The notes below the pieces were generated by a model. It did no database searches. It saw nothing but the letters and a program-made list of their open reading frames with translations, and had not been told where the DNA came from. From contig OZ020486.1 in assembly GCA_963971405.1 (NCBI GenBank), positions 30,713,419-30,777,418 on the forward strand: DNA of 64,000 bases, given 5' to 3'. This document shows positions 1-11,165 of the stretch, piece after piece (position 1 is the first letter of the stretch; each line of letters opens with the position of its first letter). Source of the DNA: Psococerastis gibbosa (taxonomy: Eukaryota > Arthropoda > Insecta > Psocodea > Psocidae). A program made the translations under genes and the position numbers.

Positions 1-2087
1 AATTTTTGGCTAGCAAAAATGCCAGCCACTTCTTACCTTGCGTCTCCCCTTCTTGTCTCGCGAAATTCTACCTTGCCGGCTTAATTTTTCTTGCTCTATA
101 AAGCTAATTTCCGCTTATTGTCTTGCTTCTTTTACGAAACATTACCAATACCAACCGGCAACCCCCACTATCAGTTTTATACACGAAGTCAAATTTCACA
201 AGAAATATAAATCGGAGAGCTATTATTGTGAAATAAGTAAAAGAAGAAGAGTTCCACTACATTTTGATACATGAACACTGATTGATTGCAGTTATTGAAC
301 TCCTTTTGCCGGAAGCTAACAGTATAAATTTTTCAAGTTCTACAATCAGTGTTAGAGACTATATATTTTATTTTTATTTGATTATTTGCATGCAAACAAT
401 TCAATGAATGTATCCGAATAACCTCTTCAGTCGCCTCTGAAGGAAATACCTGTGTTGACTTACGACAGGTCACCGATCGCATGATATGCAGAGACTCGCA
501 CAAGTACTAATTACAAGCTACCAAAATGCCATCGAAGTCCTTAGAGGAACACTTCTTCATTCCACTGATTCTTCAATGTTAGTTCTACCAACGATATTTT
601 CTATGAAATTTGAAGTTTTCCCCCTTTACAGTTGTCTTATTATTGTGGAATATGCAATCCCCCAATATTTTGTAGGTTGTATCAAAGTAGGTACTAACAA
701 CCGGATATACCTGAGTAAACAAGTACTACACATGATGCAGGCCATAATACCTGACTGAGCTTTCATCTTACTACAGGTATATAACCACCATCTGTAAAAG
801 TTGAACGTTTTGAAGAAGGCTGCCCTTGGGAGTCCTTGTGGGGGGCGGTCCCTCCGGTTTTAAATTACAGGGGGTTGGCAAAGCAATTGTTCAGCGAAGC
901 AACTAACCTTATTGCAGAATACAGAATGAGCGCACAGTTTTTGTATTCAGGGAGATGTTAGACACCTCTTCATTAGGCGTCCAAGCTATTTAAGTTTAAT
1001 CCCCAATGTCTTGGCAAAGCGGCTCTTTCCCATGCATAAATTACGCTAAGTTACAGGTCTCTAGCTAAATGAAAAACTGAAGGACCCCTGTAGAACATTT
1101 GAGACCTTGCTCATACTGGCGCAAGCCTTGTCGTAATTCAAAACAGATTTGACAATATTATTACCGATAGAGAGGCAATTTTAACTATTAGAATACGTTG
1201 CTAGTAGCAATGCTTAGCTTACGAGGCAACTCGAGAACAAGAATTGGAAGTCGTGACAAGACAAACCAATGAGGGTCTGAGGACTGGTAGCACTGCTCTA
1301 CTTGGGATGCTGTGGTTTGCAACACATCCCGTAGCCTCGTTTTTCACCTACCGTTGCATGTAAGGTACCCATTACGGCTGGGTGGCTTTACTGTTGAGCC
1401 CATCCTCCTGTAGTGCCCAGCCCTTTGCACACAACGGGACATTCTACACGATCAGGTTGAATACAATGATGGCGGACTTAACAAGATCCTATCTACGCCA
1501 AGGATGTGGGCACTAGCAGCAAGGGCATCAGTCAATCGGCATCACCTGAGCTGGAAGCCAGCATGCACGGAGAAATGCGTATTATGGGTGGGTGGTCCCT
1601 GGCCAGGCTAAAAAAAAATGTGGGGGGGGGGTTACAGAAATTTCATTGGATATTACATAGTAGTTTTTATTTTTCCTTTCAAAATCGGATTCTATCTAGT
1701 GTCAAGCCATTTCATTTCGGGGGGGGGGGTTGAACTCCCCTGGCTACGGCCTTGATCCGTTTCATTGTATAGTTCTCTAACAACTGGACCATACCCCCGC
1801 ATCGCATCCCATTAAAGTCGCCTAAGCAAGCAACAAGCTACACTTTTCTGCGACTAGTTATATTGCTAATGCAAGCACAAGACTATTTTACTCTTTATTG
1901 TTAGGAGAGAGGGCGCCAGGGTCTCAATGATTCTCTGAAAAGCGGTAACTTAGGCACCATGGAATTAGAACTCCTGCAATTTGAGTCTGTTTGAATCTCC
2001 TGGTGCTGAATAACAGCTGAATTAGTTCATTTTCAAGATGTAAGCAATTCTGTTTATTTTCAGCCCAAGCGAATTCAGACTGCGATA
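1..2087. other. Gene-free AT-rich stretch with repeat scraps
   Basis: No coding region is supported; open frames are all below 91 codons and show no recognisable motif. About 470-515 resembles, on the opposite strand, segments near 20880-20930 and 25640-25690 (shared words such as GTGCGAGTCT and CGCCATGCAAT or close variants), so it is a small dispersed repeat. About 1600-1754 contains two G homopolymers and ends in CCCCTGGCTACGGCCTTG, the same right end as the hAT-type element at 31307-31459, but its left end has decayed and no target duplication was found. Confidence 0.5.
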
Positions 2088-2230
2088 AGGCGGGGTTTCC
2101 ATATACGTCAATGGTCAATGAGAAATATGAAATTGACGTTTTAGCAGACATTAAAGACATACTAAAAATTCTGCTACCACGTCAAAACCATATTTCACAT
2201 TGACCATTGACGTATATGGAAACCCCGCCT
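2088..2230. mobile_element. Palindromic TA-flanked MITE, AGGCGG family
   Basis: A 143-bp near-palindrome. It begins AGGCGGGGTTTCCATATACG and ends with the reverse complement, with arms of roughly 65 bp around a short centre. TA lies directly outside both ends (2086-2087 and 2231-2232), the target duplication expected of Tc1/mariner-type elements. It has no coding capacity. A second copy of exactly the same length lies at 53529-53671 in opposite internal orientation and is also flanked by TA. The long hairpin makes it a non-autonomous foldback element. The transposase superfamily is inferred only from the TA duplication. Confidence 0.85.
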
Positions 2231-2707
2231 TATAAAATGACGGAGAACCAGGAAACCTGGGACATTAATTTAATTTTCGAGGGGCAGGCTGGCCGTAATG
2301 ATTATTAAGGGGCCGGTAGGGTCACCTGTTTGAGTAATCCGCACTTGTTTGTCCCCCTTGAACCCCCCTTCGTCCGCTCTGCTGATGTTTAATGAAAACA
2401 GCGTCCTCTCCCCACCCCGAGCTGTGCCCGGGGTGGGGAGATCCTTTTACTAAGGCTGGGAGAGAGTTAGCAACAGATCGCCGGGCTTCGTGAAAAGAAT
2501 GCAATTAGCTGTGTTGAGACTGACGGACAGTGTAGGCTGGTGGCTAATTTACTGGGATTTGCAAGGTTTAGGGGATTAAAGGTTCTGAGCTCAAAAGGCC
2601 AGCATTTCTCTCTTATTATCCATTTCATCTGTGTGTGTGTGTATTGTACATTTTTCTATGCTTTATGCTGCACCAATATCAGTTTCTCAATTGCTTTGTT
2701 GCTAGTA
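2231..2707. other. No gene; contains a strong GC hairpin
   Basis: No coding region is recognised. The notable object is a perfect 12-bp GC-rich inverted repeat: CTCCCCACCCCG at 2408-2419 and its exact complement at 2429-2440, separated by nine bases. Its role is unknown. Confidence 0.5.
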
Positions 2708-3160
2708 TATATGGAAAGATTTGTGACGGTGAAAATTACCGATTTCGAGATTCAACGTTTGCCCCAGAAATCAAAAAATGTTATTTTTACAAAATGTCTG
2801 TTGGTAACTTGATTTGGGGTCAAACTATTCGATAGAATTTGATGACATTCCAAGAGAATTGTTTGTTTCATTTCTCATTAAATAACTTCATCTGGGGGGG
2901 GGGGGGTTTCATACCAAAAAACTGCTAAAGAAATGTTTCCTCAAAAACGGCCCCGTCGATTTCTTTTAAATTCACATTTATTGTAGTACTATAATAATGT
3001 AAACAAAACCCACTTGGTCGCATCCCCTTTGCCAGTTAGGTTCAAGGAGTAAAAAAATTCAAAATAACCAATTATCATGAATAATGACTAAAAAAAAAAC
3101 TTTTCTGAGGAACCATTCATTTGATATTTTTGAACTTCAGGTATAGGTACAGGTAATAGA
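2708..3160 (+). mobile_element. GCTTTCC repeat, diverged long-subfamily copy
   Basis: This is a worn copy of the repeat that is complete at 27985-28816 and 45571-46363. Shared landmarks in order are the TTTGTGACGGT start, the AAAATGTCTGT tract, the G homopolymer near 2894, TTTCTTTTAAATTCACA and the GGTATAGG segment. Sequence beyond it (about 3160-3423) matches sequence after the copy at 49336, so the two belong to one longer subfamily. The right end, with GGAAAGC and CCGGTTCTT, appears at about 3655-3715, beyond a SINE inserted in the minus orientation. Confidence 0.65.
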
Positions 3161-3423
3161 GCAACAGAACAGAACAAGGTGCTTTCCAAAGAAAGGTTTT
3201 GGTTTTAAATAAAAAATCTATTTTGAAGATATAATGGATTATCCATGCATTACATACTATGGTACATACCATTTTAATTGAGAAGTATTATATTATTGAC
3301 CTGCCCATTCTATACTGTGCAATTGTCCCATCGTTAAATCCAGTTCCGTAGGATAGGGAAAATGTATAGGCAACCGATATTTAACAACTTCGTCGAACCC
3401 CGAACTATACGGTACCTATACTA

Positions 3424-3644
3424 TAAATAAATAAATAAATAATTATTGACTTTTTTGTTCTATTACTAAGCCAACCTAGCGAAGTTAGGGCGATAAAGCC
3501 CTCTCTTACACTCAACTAGGAAGGCCTGGGACCGCCTGCTTTACAAGCCCTCCGAAGCATGGCCAGAAAATGTAGCAAGTGTGGGACTCGAACCAACAAC
3601 CTTCCGGGTGAAAGTCGGAGTCTGTACCACTACTCTACATGTCT
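3424..3644 (-). repeat. tRNA-derived SINE, full-length copy (SINE-A)
   Basis: On the minus strand it starts near GACATGTAGAGTAGTGGTAC, has a perfect Pol III B-box (GGTTCGAGTCC type) and an anticodon-loop-like GACTTTCACCC. It continues through TGGCCATGCTTCGGAGGG and GAGTGTAAGAGAGGGCTTTA, and ends TTAGTAATAGAACAAAAAAGTC followed by a short ATTT microsatellite tail. The tRNA-like head, Pol III boxes, fixed 3' end and simple-sequence tail are hallmarks of a tRNA-derived SINE. The CTTTCAC loop suggests a tRNA-Glu-like ancestor, which is inference. It sits inside a GCTTTCC repeat copy. Confidence 0.85.
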
Positions 3645-3825
3645 TGACTAATGATAATTGATAATTGATGAACAGGAAAGCTTGTACGTGTTCCCTCACA
3701 CCGGTTCTTGGAATACGTGAAAATATAATTGAAAGATACTCATTTGCTAGAACGTTTCCTAGTTCCTAGCATAAAAGTACTCTTATAAACATAAAAATAA
3801 AATAAAATCACAAAAACCTGACAAC

Positions 3826-3925
3826 ACTAATCAACCTACACCGGCTACAAGGGATAATGGACCAGCTGACACAAGCTTACCATTTAAGCAATGAAACAGG
3901 CAAAGGCATGACTTAACCAAGTACG
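3826..3925 (+). repeat. Dispersed repeat (CAACCTACACCGGCTAC)
   Basis: About 100 bp beginning CAACCTACACCGGCTAC and running through AGCTTACCATT and AATGAAACAGGC to GACTTAACCAAGTAC. Clear copies occur at 46440-46545 (same strand) and 10670-10775 (opposite strand). No ends or target duplications are visible, so the class is unknown. Confidence 0.7.
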
Positions 3926-3947
3926 CAGAAACGAAGCTCCTTAGCGT

Positions 3948-4475
3948 CAGAGGCGGTCCCAGACCTCATAAAAGGGGGAGGCACTTGTCAGTGGCGTAAC
4001 GATAGGTTTTCAAGGGTGTATAATTTGGCGCCTCTCCACCCACCCACTTTCATGAAAGTTGCTCAGGAGCCAGAGGGCTGAAATATTGGGGTTTTACGCA
4101 TTTTGAGAGCAATAAGGCTTATATATTACAAAGAATCAACATAATTATGGACACGGGCGGGCCGGCCCCCCCCCCCCCCGGGCGGGCCGGCCCCCCCCCC
4201 CCCCGGGCGAAAGTTTTTGAAAAATAGGGCTGAAATGGTGAGGTTTCACGCATTTTGAGAGCAATACGGCATATATATTACAAAGAATCAATATAATTGT
4301 GGACAAAGGGGGCTCGGGGGTCTCCCCCGGGAGAATATTTTTGAAAAATAGGGCTGAAATAGTGAGGTTTTGCGCATTTTGAGTGCAGTATCACTTTAGA
4401 GGCAAAGAATATAACTGCTGGCCAAAGGGGGGGGGGGGCAATTGCCCTCCGTGCCGGTCGCTGTGTCCGCCTCTG
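3948..4475 (+). mobile_element. hAT-type non-autonomous element, 528 bp
   Basis: The ends are inverted: CAGAGGCGG on the left and CCGCCTCTG on the right. The element is flanked by a perfect 8-bp direct repeat CTTAGCGT (3940-3947 and 4476-4483), the target duplication length of hAT transposons. Inside are tandem modules of roughly 125 bp, each running GGGCTGAAAT, TTTTACGCATTTTGAGAG, TTATATATTACAAAGAATCA, a G/C-rich GGGTCTCCCCCGGGAGAA segment and TTTTTGAAAAATA. Long C runs near 4168 and 4189 lie in one module. There is no transposase. A closely related copy is nested at 12113-12642. Confidence 0.92.
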
Positions 4476-4483
4476 CTTAGCGT

Positions 4484-6547
4484 TGGTGCTAGGGCTGCTG
4501 ATCAGAAGAGAGAACAGCTTAAGAGAAGCTTGCTGGGATCAGTGAACAGAATGGAATTAGCTGCTGAGACTGACACGACCAATTGAAAGATGGCCGACGT
4601 GATTCTTTCAATAAATCCGGGCGGACTCTCTGCATCACTCACTCCATCGACGTTTCTGCTGTTATAACTGACAGCACAAATAAAGGAAAGGTCAGTTATG
4701 TTCTCCGCGTCGGGTAGCTTAGAAATATCAAGATTCTATCGGATTTTTCTCGTGGAAACAACTTGATGACGAGGGTAAAACTTTTTACACTTTTCTGCAC
4801 GGATGAATTACGTATATGTCAAACCGCTTACTGTGCCTACCAACTATTAGTAATAATTATTGATATATTAATTGATAAACTATTTTTGCTGCATTAAAAA
4901 AAAATATTTTAGGACGATCGTAAACAAGCTCTAAAGAATAATAATATCAAGAACGTCGCCAGCTTTTAGCTAGGCCGGGTGGGGGGTGTGAGCCATTTCC
5001 ATAATACAATACTAGCTGGTTTTAGGCATGCGCCACATCACGCTTAGAAAAGTGAGGAATATTAGCCCAACGCTATTTATTGGAACAGGGCAAGGCCACT
5101 GCATAACAATAAACACGGTAAATTCTGCATTCAGTTATGCAGTAATGCGCCACCCCCATGTTTCAATGTATAGCGGTGCGATAGAAATTCCCACGAAAGC
5201 TCTCTAAGTTTGGAGAGAGGATGGACATAATGGAGGGTTATTTATAAACAAATAAAATCACAAAACACCCGTTAAAAAGGGAAAACAATTACAATTTAGC
5301 ACCGAATAGAACAAAATTTCCAAAAACATTGCACCTCAAGGGAGGAGGGGCGCTTCAGATCCTCCCAGCTCATAGGAGTTGACGACCATTGAGAACACAC
5401 TGACCGTTTCGTTGTTTCAACCCAGCTTAGCTTAGAATTACTACAATATGAACGAATTTAGAAATCAGAGTGAGAATAGTGAATGCTTGTGATCGAATAC
5501 CTTCTGGTAGACCGAGAAAGCGATGGGGCGATTGCACAGTATGCATTAATTACTCGAACTTATTGTATGATAATGTAAGTATAATGTCCAACTCTAGCTG
5601 AAAAACAAAGCGTTTTCATTCAAAAAGAGAAAAAAAAGTGCGATGCTCTCTTGAACCCCATTATAAAACGAGCCAGTTCTACGTCTTTACGCGATAAATG
5701 CAATATTGTGTGTAGATGGGATATGAGAATAAAATTGAATTTAAAAGATGGGTAAAATGAGCCGGAAATATGCTTCGCTTCCATCCACAAAAAAGCGGGG
5801 GGGAAACTCAAAGAAATCAAACAAATATTTCACGAAATTTGATTTTCCTTTTGTATGGGGGTCATGGCTGGGATCTCACCTAACAAAGGCACCCCATTCC
5901 CACTCGCTGAGTTTTTCTCATGTCAAAAAGGATAGAACCGGAAAATATACAGTACAATAAGGCTTAGTATTTCACGTTGCTGCTGTTTAAGGATTGACTG
6001 TTCAAATGTAGACGGTTTCAACAATAAAAGGGTGAAAGAGAACGAGTTAAAGGTCATAAATAAGCTATTTGGCTATCCCATCGGGCACCTGTTGGCAGAA
6101 GGTTACCTACGAGTGCATTGGGGTTCACTTTAGTTAGACGACCATCATGTATTTTCGTGTATAATCGTACGTACAGTACTTACTGTACAAAACGGGTAGA
6201 GTTGACAAATATTCCAATCGACACATATTTTTAAAATTTTTTCACTGCTTTAGACTACAATTTGAAAACCTTTGGATTAACTTGTCTTATTTATATTTTT
6301 CCTTGTCCGTATACTTACGTCATAGTACCCACCAAATGGTTTCGTTCGAAATCATTCGTTCAATGGCTTATTGCAATGGTGTTACTTGCTGTTTTTTTTA
6401 TTTTTTTCCAGATGGAAATACAGCTCAAAAGAAATAACACCTACTCCGTAAAAAACCGCAGCGATTGCGGATTGCACACAGTATGGAAGTACAATATATA
6501 ACCGCAAATAATGGTTAAATACAGAAACTACGTTACACAAAGATGAA
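4484..6547. other. Gene-free stretch, nothing recognised
   Basis: About 2 kb of AT-rich DNA with only short open frames (up to about 70 codons) and no recognisable domains, tRNA-like segments or clear terminal repeats. Confidence 0.5.
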
Positions 6548-6705
6548 GCAGTAGAATCAGGGGCTAATGGGCCGTACTGAAAGCGTACTTACAAACGTTT
6601 AGTCAACTTCTGCGGTCGACATCGTCAGTGGTACTACAAAGACGTAGAAAACGTTTGGAAGAACGCTTTCAGCCCGGGTTCTACGGCTTTATCACTGGAT
6701 TCCGG
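6548..6705 (-). repeat. Penelope-like element 3'-end fragment
   Basis: On the minus strand it carries the block found after the GIY-YIG frame at 37515-38215: CCACTGACGATGTCGACCGC, GTTGAC, AAACGTTTG, CTTTCAG and GGCCCATTAGCCCC-like words. It is therefore a detached 3' end of the same retroelement family. A second AAACGTTTGGAAG...CTTTCAGCCCGG segment follows at about 6650-6690, so two ends may be superimposed. Confidence 0.7.
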
Positions 6706-7440
6706 CCATGAGTCTCCGTAATTATAAGTTATGCAATACTCATACAAGTTGATTGTGGTAGGAATTCGAACCACAAACATGCCCATATAAACATTCTAAC
6801 AATTAACTTGTGTACTTGGCATATAAGCGATGATGTATTGTGGTATAACTAGATTAAGCTTACATTATAAAAATGAAAAGTCTGGTAAAATGGTAATGAG
6901 GGGGAGTGCATGATGCAGGGAAAGCTATCAGCAAGTAAATTACAGTCAGGCAACCGCCCTGCCCCAATTACCAACCCAACAGTCTTAAATGACATTCTAA
7001 ACGTCACCCTTCATCGAAGAGGAGGAGAGGGGCGGGGCGGGGCGGAGGCGACTCCCGTTATCATGACATTATAATGCATTTGCGAATTTACCAGCTTCAT
7101 TGTGGTTTGCGGGGTACAGGTCACAAAGAAAATGAGAATTGGAGTGGCAGGTGGCATGAATTTGGATTTAGTGTGGGGCGGATTCTAATATTTTGTTTTC
7201 TGCTCCTTGCCTCCACGTGCAAAATAGCTGCACAATGGCAAGGGACCCAAAGAAAAAAAAACGTTCTATTTCTACGTATGTAACTGAATTTATTTTGGGA
7301 ATTAAACTATTATTATTATATGCTTCTTGTAACGTTATTGTAACAGCCTGTCTTTTCCTGCTGTAACCATACCATTGGTCATGGCTTCATGGACACGGCA
7401 AAATCAAACCACTTGAGAATTTTTCTCTGAATTAGGTATC
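6706..7440. other. Gene-free stretch with a tRNA-like scrap
   Basis: About 6755-6800 read on the minus strand contains GTGGTTCGAATTCCTACCA, a B-box-like word typical of a decayed tRNA-derived repeat. The rest is AT-rich, with a GC-rich purine tract near 7020-7050, and shows no gene. Confidence 0.4.
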
Positions 7441-7479
7441 CAAATTATGGCTAAATTCAGAAGCCCGTATTCTTTAACA

Positions 7480-8180
7480 TGATGCTTTACAGGGGCTATG
7501 AAATCCTGTCCCACTGCAGCAATGGAGATAGTACTGGACTTCCCACCCCTCTATGTTGCAGTGGAAACTTCAGCCGAAAGGGCATTATTACGAGCGGGTT
7601 AAAAAGGAGTGGAAGAGCAGTTAAGAGAGACTCAGCCTCTCTGACTACGTCTGACCACTGCCTGGATATGCCAAGCGATAGAATCCATCCAAAATACTGT
7701 TTTAGGAGGGAATTCGAAACTATATTAGGGACAAAGAAAGAATACTGCGAATCAGCAGGAATTCTAATAGTCACACAATCAAGTGGTTTACTGATGGCTC
7801 TAGGCTAGGACGTACAAAACCAAGAACAGGCCTTGGCGTCTTTGGTCCTAGGGTTAAATATCTGAAGTCTCTTGGGGATACAACTACAGTCTTGCAGATT
7901 CTGCAATGAAGGAGTGGAGGCCCCCAAGCACATCCTCCTTCACTGCGATGCAATCACACGAAGAAGAGCAGCATGCTCGGTAAGCTTGCAGTTACATGTA
8001 AAAGACCTACCACTTCTAAATCCCCTCTAGATCCTGGTTCTCCTGAGGGAGATAGTTCTCGAAGAAGAGATGTAGAAGTGATTCAGATACTTTGTTGTAG
8101 GGGCACAATAGGCCAAATAGGCTTAAGTGCACACAGGTAACACCTGTACCCCAATTAAAAAAAAAAAAAAAAAAAAAAAC
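7480..8180 (+). pseudogene. LINE 3' end with RNase H remnant (R1/LOA/I type)
   Basis: Three fragments appear in the right order but different frames. About 7510-7600 reads CPTAAMEIVLDFPPLYVAVE, like the connector between reverse transcriptase and RNase H in R1/LOA/I LINEs. About 7770-7850 reads IKWFTDGSRLGRTKPRTGLG, the beta-1 strand of RNase H with its catalytic aspartate. About 7895-7965 reads CRFCNEGVEAPKHILLHC, the C-terminal zinc-knuckle-like motif. An adenine run at about 8158-8180 looks like the original poly(A) tail. The element is 5'-truncated, frame-broken and missing most of RNase H. The exact clade is uncertain. Confidence 0.75.
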
Positions 8181-8730
8181 ACGTTATTGTTAACTTTATG
8201 TACGTTTTCGCCGATACTCTTCAATATATCCGATTCGACAAACTTGCATGTAAGCCCCCAGTGTATGTGACACATAACTTAGTTCGAGGTCGCTCCGAGT
8301 TATATGGCGCGCTATAGTGGCATTTTTATTTAATTATTCATTGTTTTGACTGCATTTGAGGCATGTTCCTCTTCCTCAAAACTACTATTTAATTTTAATT
8401 TTGACGATATTAAATTAGTTTTATATTATTTTTTAACTGTATAAATAAATATATATTATAGTGCCCGATAAGTGTTACTACTACTGTCGAAAATTTAAAA
8501 GTGATAATTAACATCATTAATTGTATTGGAGGTCATTTTCTTGATGTTACATTAATGAAATTAATTAACGGGTACTTAATTCCAAATACAAAAGAGCATA
8601 AATCGCAAACACAATACCTATTCCACCAAATTTCAATTGCCGAGAGGATATTGTTTATTTATTTGTTTTATTAAAAAAATTGGTATGAGTATGTAAAATG
8701 TTTACATATAAATAAATAAAAAATAAATAC
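8181..8730. other. Gene-free AT-rich stretch
   Basis: Very AT-rich with many ATAAATAA words. No gene or bounded repeat was recognised. Confidence 0.5.
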
Positions 8731-9215
8731 TAGGGCTGAACTGCAGGCTACTAGAGGGGTCACAGGTGGCGGATAGTGAACGGCCATCAGATATGATGGT
8801 TAGCTGTGAATAAGATGAATAAGCAGTCCCCGACCAAGCAGTACCGAGTGGGGTCCGGTTAAAGATCCCCCACCTAGCTCCTTGGAGCTAGGGCATGGGC
8901 ACCCTTTTGTCCATGGGAGAGAAAAAGCTCCCTAAAGGCGGAAGAATTCAACAGAGGAGTCAACGGCATAAGGATGCAGAAGGCAACGGGAAACCACTGC
9001 ATTAAAGGTCCTTCGGGGCATCCCTTGTACAATCATCATGAGCGAAAAGTTTAAAACTTATCGCTCAAATGATCACCAATCTTCAACGTTGAAGGGGCAC
9101 GAGAAGAAGAAGAAGAAATAAAACGCCTGAGGTCTAGGCCTGAGTACTGTTAGAGGGTCTTTTCTCTTGACCACTGCTCTATTTGGGAAGTGTAGTCCAA
9201 ATAGGCCTTTTTTTG
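8731..9215 (+). repeat. Unclassified retroelement-like repeat
   Basis: An atypically GC-rich block with the sentence-like order CCAAGCAGTACCGAGTGGGG, CTAGCTCCTTGGAGCTAGGG, GGCAACGGGAAACCACTGC, CCTTCGGGGCATCCCTTG and CACGAGAAGAAGAAGAAG. This style resembles 5'-untranslated regions of some animal LINEs, but I cannot name a family. The final part (about 9120-9200), read on the minus strand, shares CAAATAGAGCAGTGGTCAAG with 60370-60425 and 60080-60130, so it is a dispersed sequence. No coding frame remains. Confidence 0.45.
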
Positions 9216-9242
9216 GCAGAAAAAGGATGTTTATTACTCAAT

Positions 9243-9401
9243 CAGCGGTCCTACCACGCCGTTTAGTTTAAACTTACCTGGGATTAAAAATTTAAACAAG
9301 TTGATTTTATAATGAAAAGTGCTACCGGTACTCATAATTGTTTTGTATAAATTTTTAACCCCCAGATTAAGTTAATATTAAACGGCATAGTAGTCCCGCT
9401 G
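9243..9401. mobile_element. Short inverted-repeat MITE, copy 1
   Basis: Terminal inverted repeats CAGCGGTCCTACCACGCCG and its imperfect complement at 9380-9401 enclose about 159 bp. The interior (AAACAAGTTGATTTTATAAT, GAAAAGTGCTA, AATTTTTAACCCCC) matches the interior of 26276-26444, so the two are one family. I could not find a convincing target duplication. Confidence 0.65.
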
Positions 9402-10669
9402 GTTCATTGATCATTTTGTTACAAAAGTGGGTGGAGTATATTAAATGTTCGCCGCCATATTTGTTATATTCGAGTAAAATATTTGAAAATATTCAACGAA
9501 GGTTGGGGAGGTATAATATATATTTTATATTTAAAAAATATATTGTTTTGGTGTGTATTTTTAGTGTTTCTTGGGTTGGCGCTTAAAATGTTTACTGCTT
9601 TGAAAACAACAACATAATACGCTCATTTTGTTACCTTTTTCTCTTACCATCCTCCTGTTCCTGATTGGTCCAATTTCTAACTTGGTTAATTGAGTTCAAA
9701 ATCAAAATACTCGTGTAACAAAAGACGCCTACTGCAGGTTGGGTAGAACCAGGTCTGGAGGAAAATATTTCCTTTTCTTATGCCAAGTTTATAAAATAAG
9801 TTAGCATTCAGTACCTTAATTCTTTAGAGAAGCTGCATAAGAATGGCCGTTTGGGTTTCTACAATATCAAAATCTCAATGCACCGATGCTTTTGTCGTTT
9901 ATATCGCCAGTTATGTTCCCGTCATGTTTTGTGACCCGACATGAACTGCAACTAGCTGCAGTGGCAGAAGACAAGTACAAGTTCCGTAGGTAGTACTAGG
10001 TACTATTTTGCGTCCATTAGAGAGTTTCGCATACCTGACTACTAATAGCTTTATCGTGCCGTCCACGTCTTGCCCCCTTGACAACTTACACGGTCCATTT
10101 ACGAGACGTAGTGCTTTTTAATTGTCCATGTCTGTTCCGCATAACTAAGTTACAAGAATGTGTCATAAGGAAATGAGTGACCGTTACATGGTACAGTCAT
10201 TTTTCAGTGTCAGCGGTAAGGTACTTATTATAGTTACGTTGGAAGAAAGTGTCTTTGCTTACGGTCGTTTTTTCAACAAGGCGTCCGCCCTTCTTTTTTT
10301 ATATGTATTTATTTTTTCTTCACGCCCAACACCGAACTGCAGCTCCCCGTTTCACCACTTATGAGGTGTTTTTCAAGCTATCGATTAAATAAGAGCGTAA
10401 TAAATTAGCTTACTACAGATTTACTACTAAATTCTGGGGGGTAGCTCCCCCCCCCCCCTCTGTAACCGTCAATGACAGCGGGGCTTATGCCATTACTGAA
10501 CCACTTTGTACTACCCGCATTTCTTGATTCCACCTGAGTGGCAGACATTCGTGATAGTATCCAGTGGCGCGCACAAGGGTGAATGTAAATGAGCTTCAAT
10601 AATGTTTCGCCAACAGCTGCTGGTGACATCTTCATGAATCAGGGCGATACATAGACTACTGCAATTGAG
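9402..10669. other. Gene-free stretch
   Basis: No gene recognised. TTTTGTTACA near 9414 and TGTAACAAAAG near 9713 form an inverted pair about 300 bp apart that could bound another small element, but no target duplication confirms it. A C homopolymer lies at about 10447-10459. Confidence 0.4.
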
Positions 10670-10775
10670 CCGTATCTGTACTTGGTTAAACCATGCTTTC
10701 GCCTGCTATATTGTGTTGGTAAGCTTGCCCATTATCGCTTGTAGCCGGTGTAGGTTGACATCGAGGCCGATGGCC
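10670..10775 (-). repeat. Dispersed repeat (CAACCTACACCGGCTAC), minus copy
   Basis: The reverse complement of the block at 3826-3925 and 46440-46545. Homology with the latter extends into the adjoining TCGATGTCAACC segment and the GGCCATTGGCC-like stretch at 10775-10800. Confidence 0.65.
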
Positions 10776-10927
10776 AAAAATTTATACGGAAAATATATAA
10801 ATAATGTCTGAAATCCATGGGGTCGTCGGCATTGGACAAGGGTTATATGGGCCACTATAAGTTGGCTTTCGTCCTTCGGGACATTGAAAGAAAAGGGAAA
10901 AGAAAAGAAAACTTATTACCAAAATTA

Positions 10928-11165
10928 TTGGAAGTTCACTTTCTGATAAACCACGGCGCATTAGCCCAGATTCTTCTGTGCAAGTGATCGGTCAGTCTGA
11001 TCACTGACGTTTACAGTTTCACTACTACTGACCCAATGAGGTACAATTTTAGAAGTGTATAAAATGTCACTGAAGATGCCAACCGCAGCTGTTGATAAAA
11101 CGCTTGGAAGTTCACTTTCAGATGAACCACGGCCCATTAGCTCGGATTGTTCTGTTCCATTGGCT
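10928..11165 (+). repeat. Penelope-like 3' ends, two copies in tandem
   Basis: GGAAGTTCACTTTCTGATAA and ACCACGGCGCATTAGCCCAG at about 10930-10975 are followed at 11070-11160 by a more complete copy: CACTGAAGATGCCAACCGCA, TGTTGATAAAACGCTTGGAA and ACCACGGCCCATTAGC. Both match the sequence after the Penelope endonuclease at 37515-38215. The copies are truncated and carry no coding sequence. Confidence 0.7.

Noticed and set aside
1600-1754. Second copy of the CAAGGCC hAT MITE
   Set aside because: Only the right end is recognisable; the left end and target duplication are missing, so it is mentioned only as a relic.
3421-3452. ATAA/ATTT microsatellites as independent repeats
   Set aside because: They are the simple-sequence tails of SINE-A copies.
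7496-7774. 92-codon minus frame
   Set aside because: It is opposite the LINE remnant, whose plus-strand motifs (CPTAAMEIVLDFPPLY, WFTDGSR) are convincing.
9414-9723. Possible element bounded by TTTTGTTACA and TGTAACAAAA
   Set aside because: The inverted words are short, no target duplication is found, and it would overlap only ordinary AT-rich DNA.
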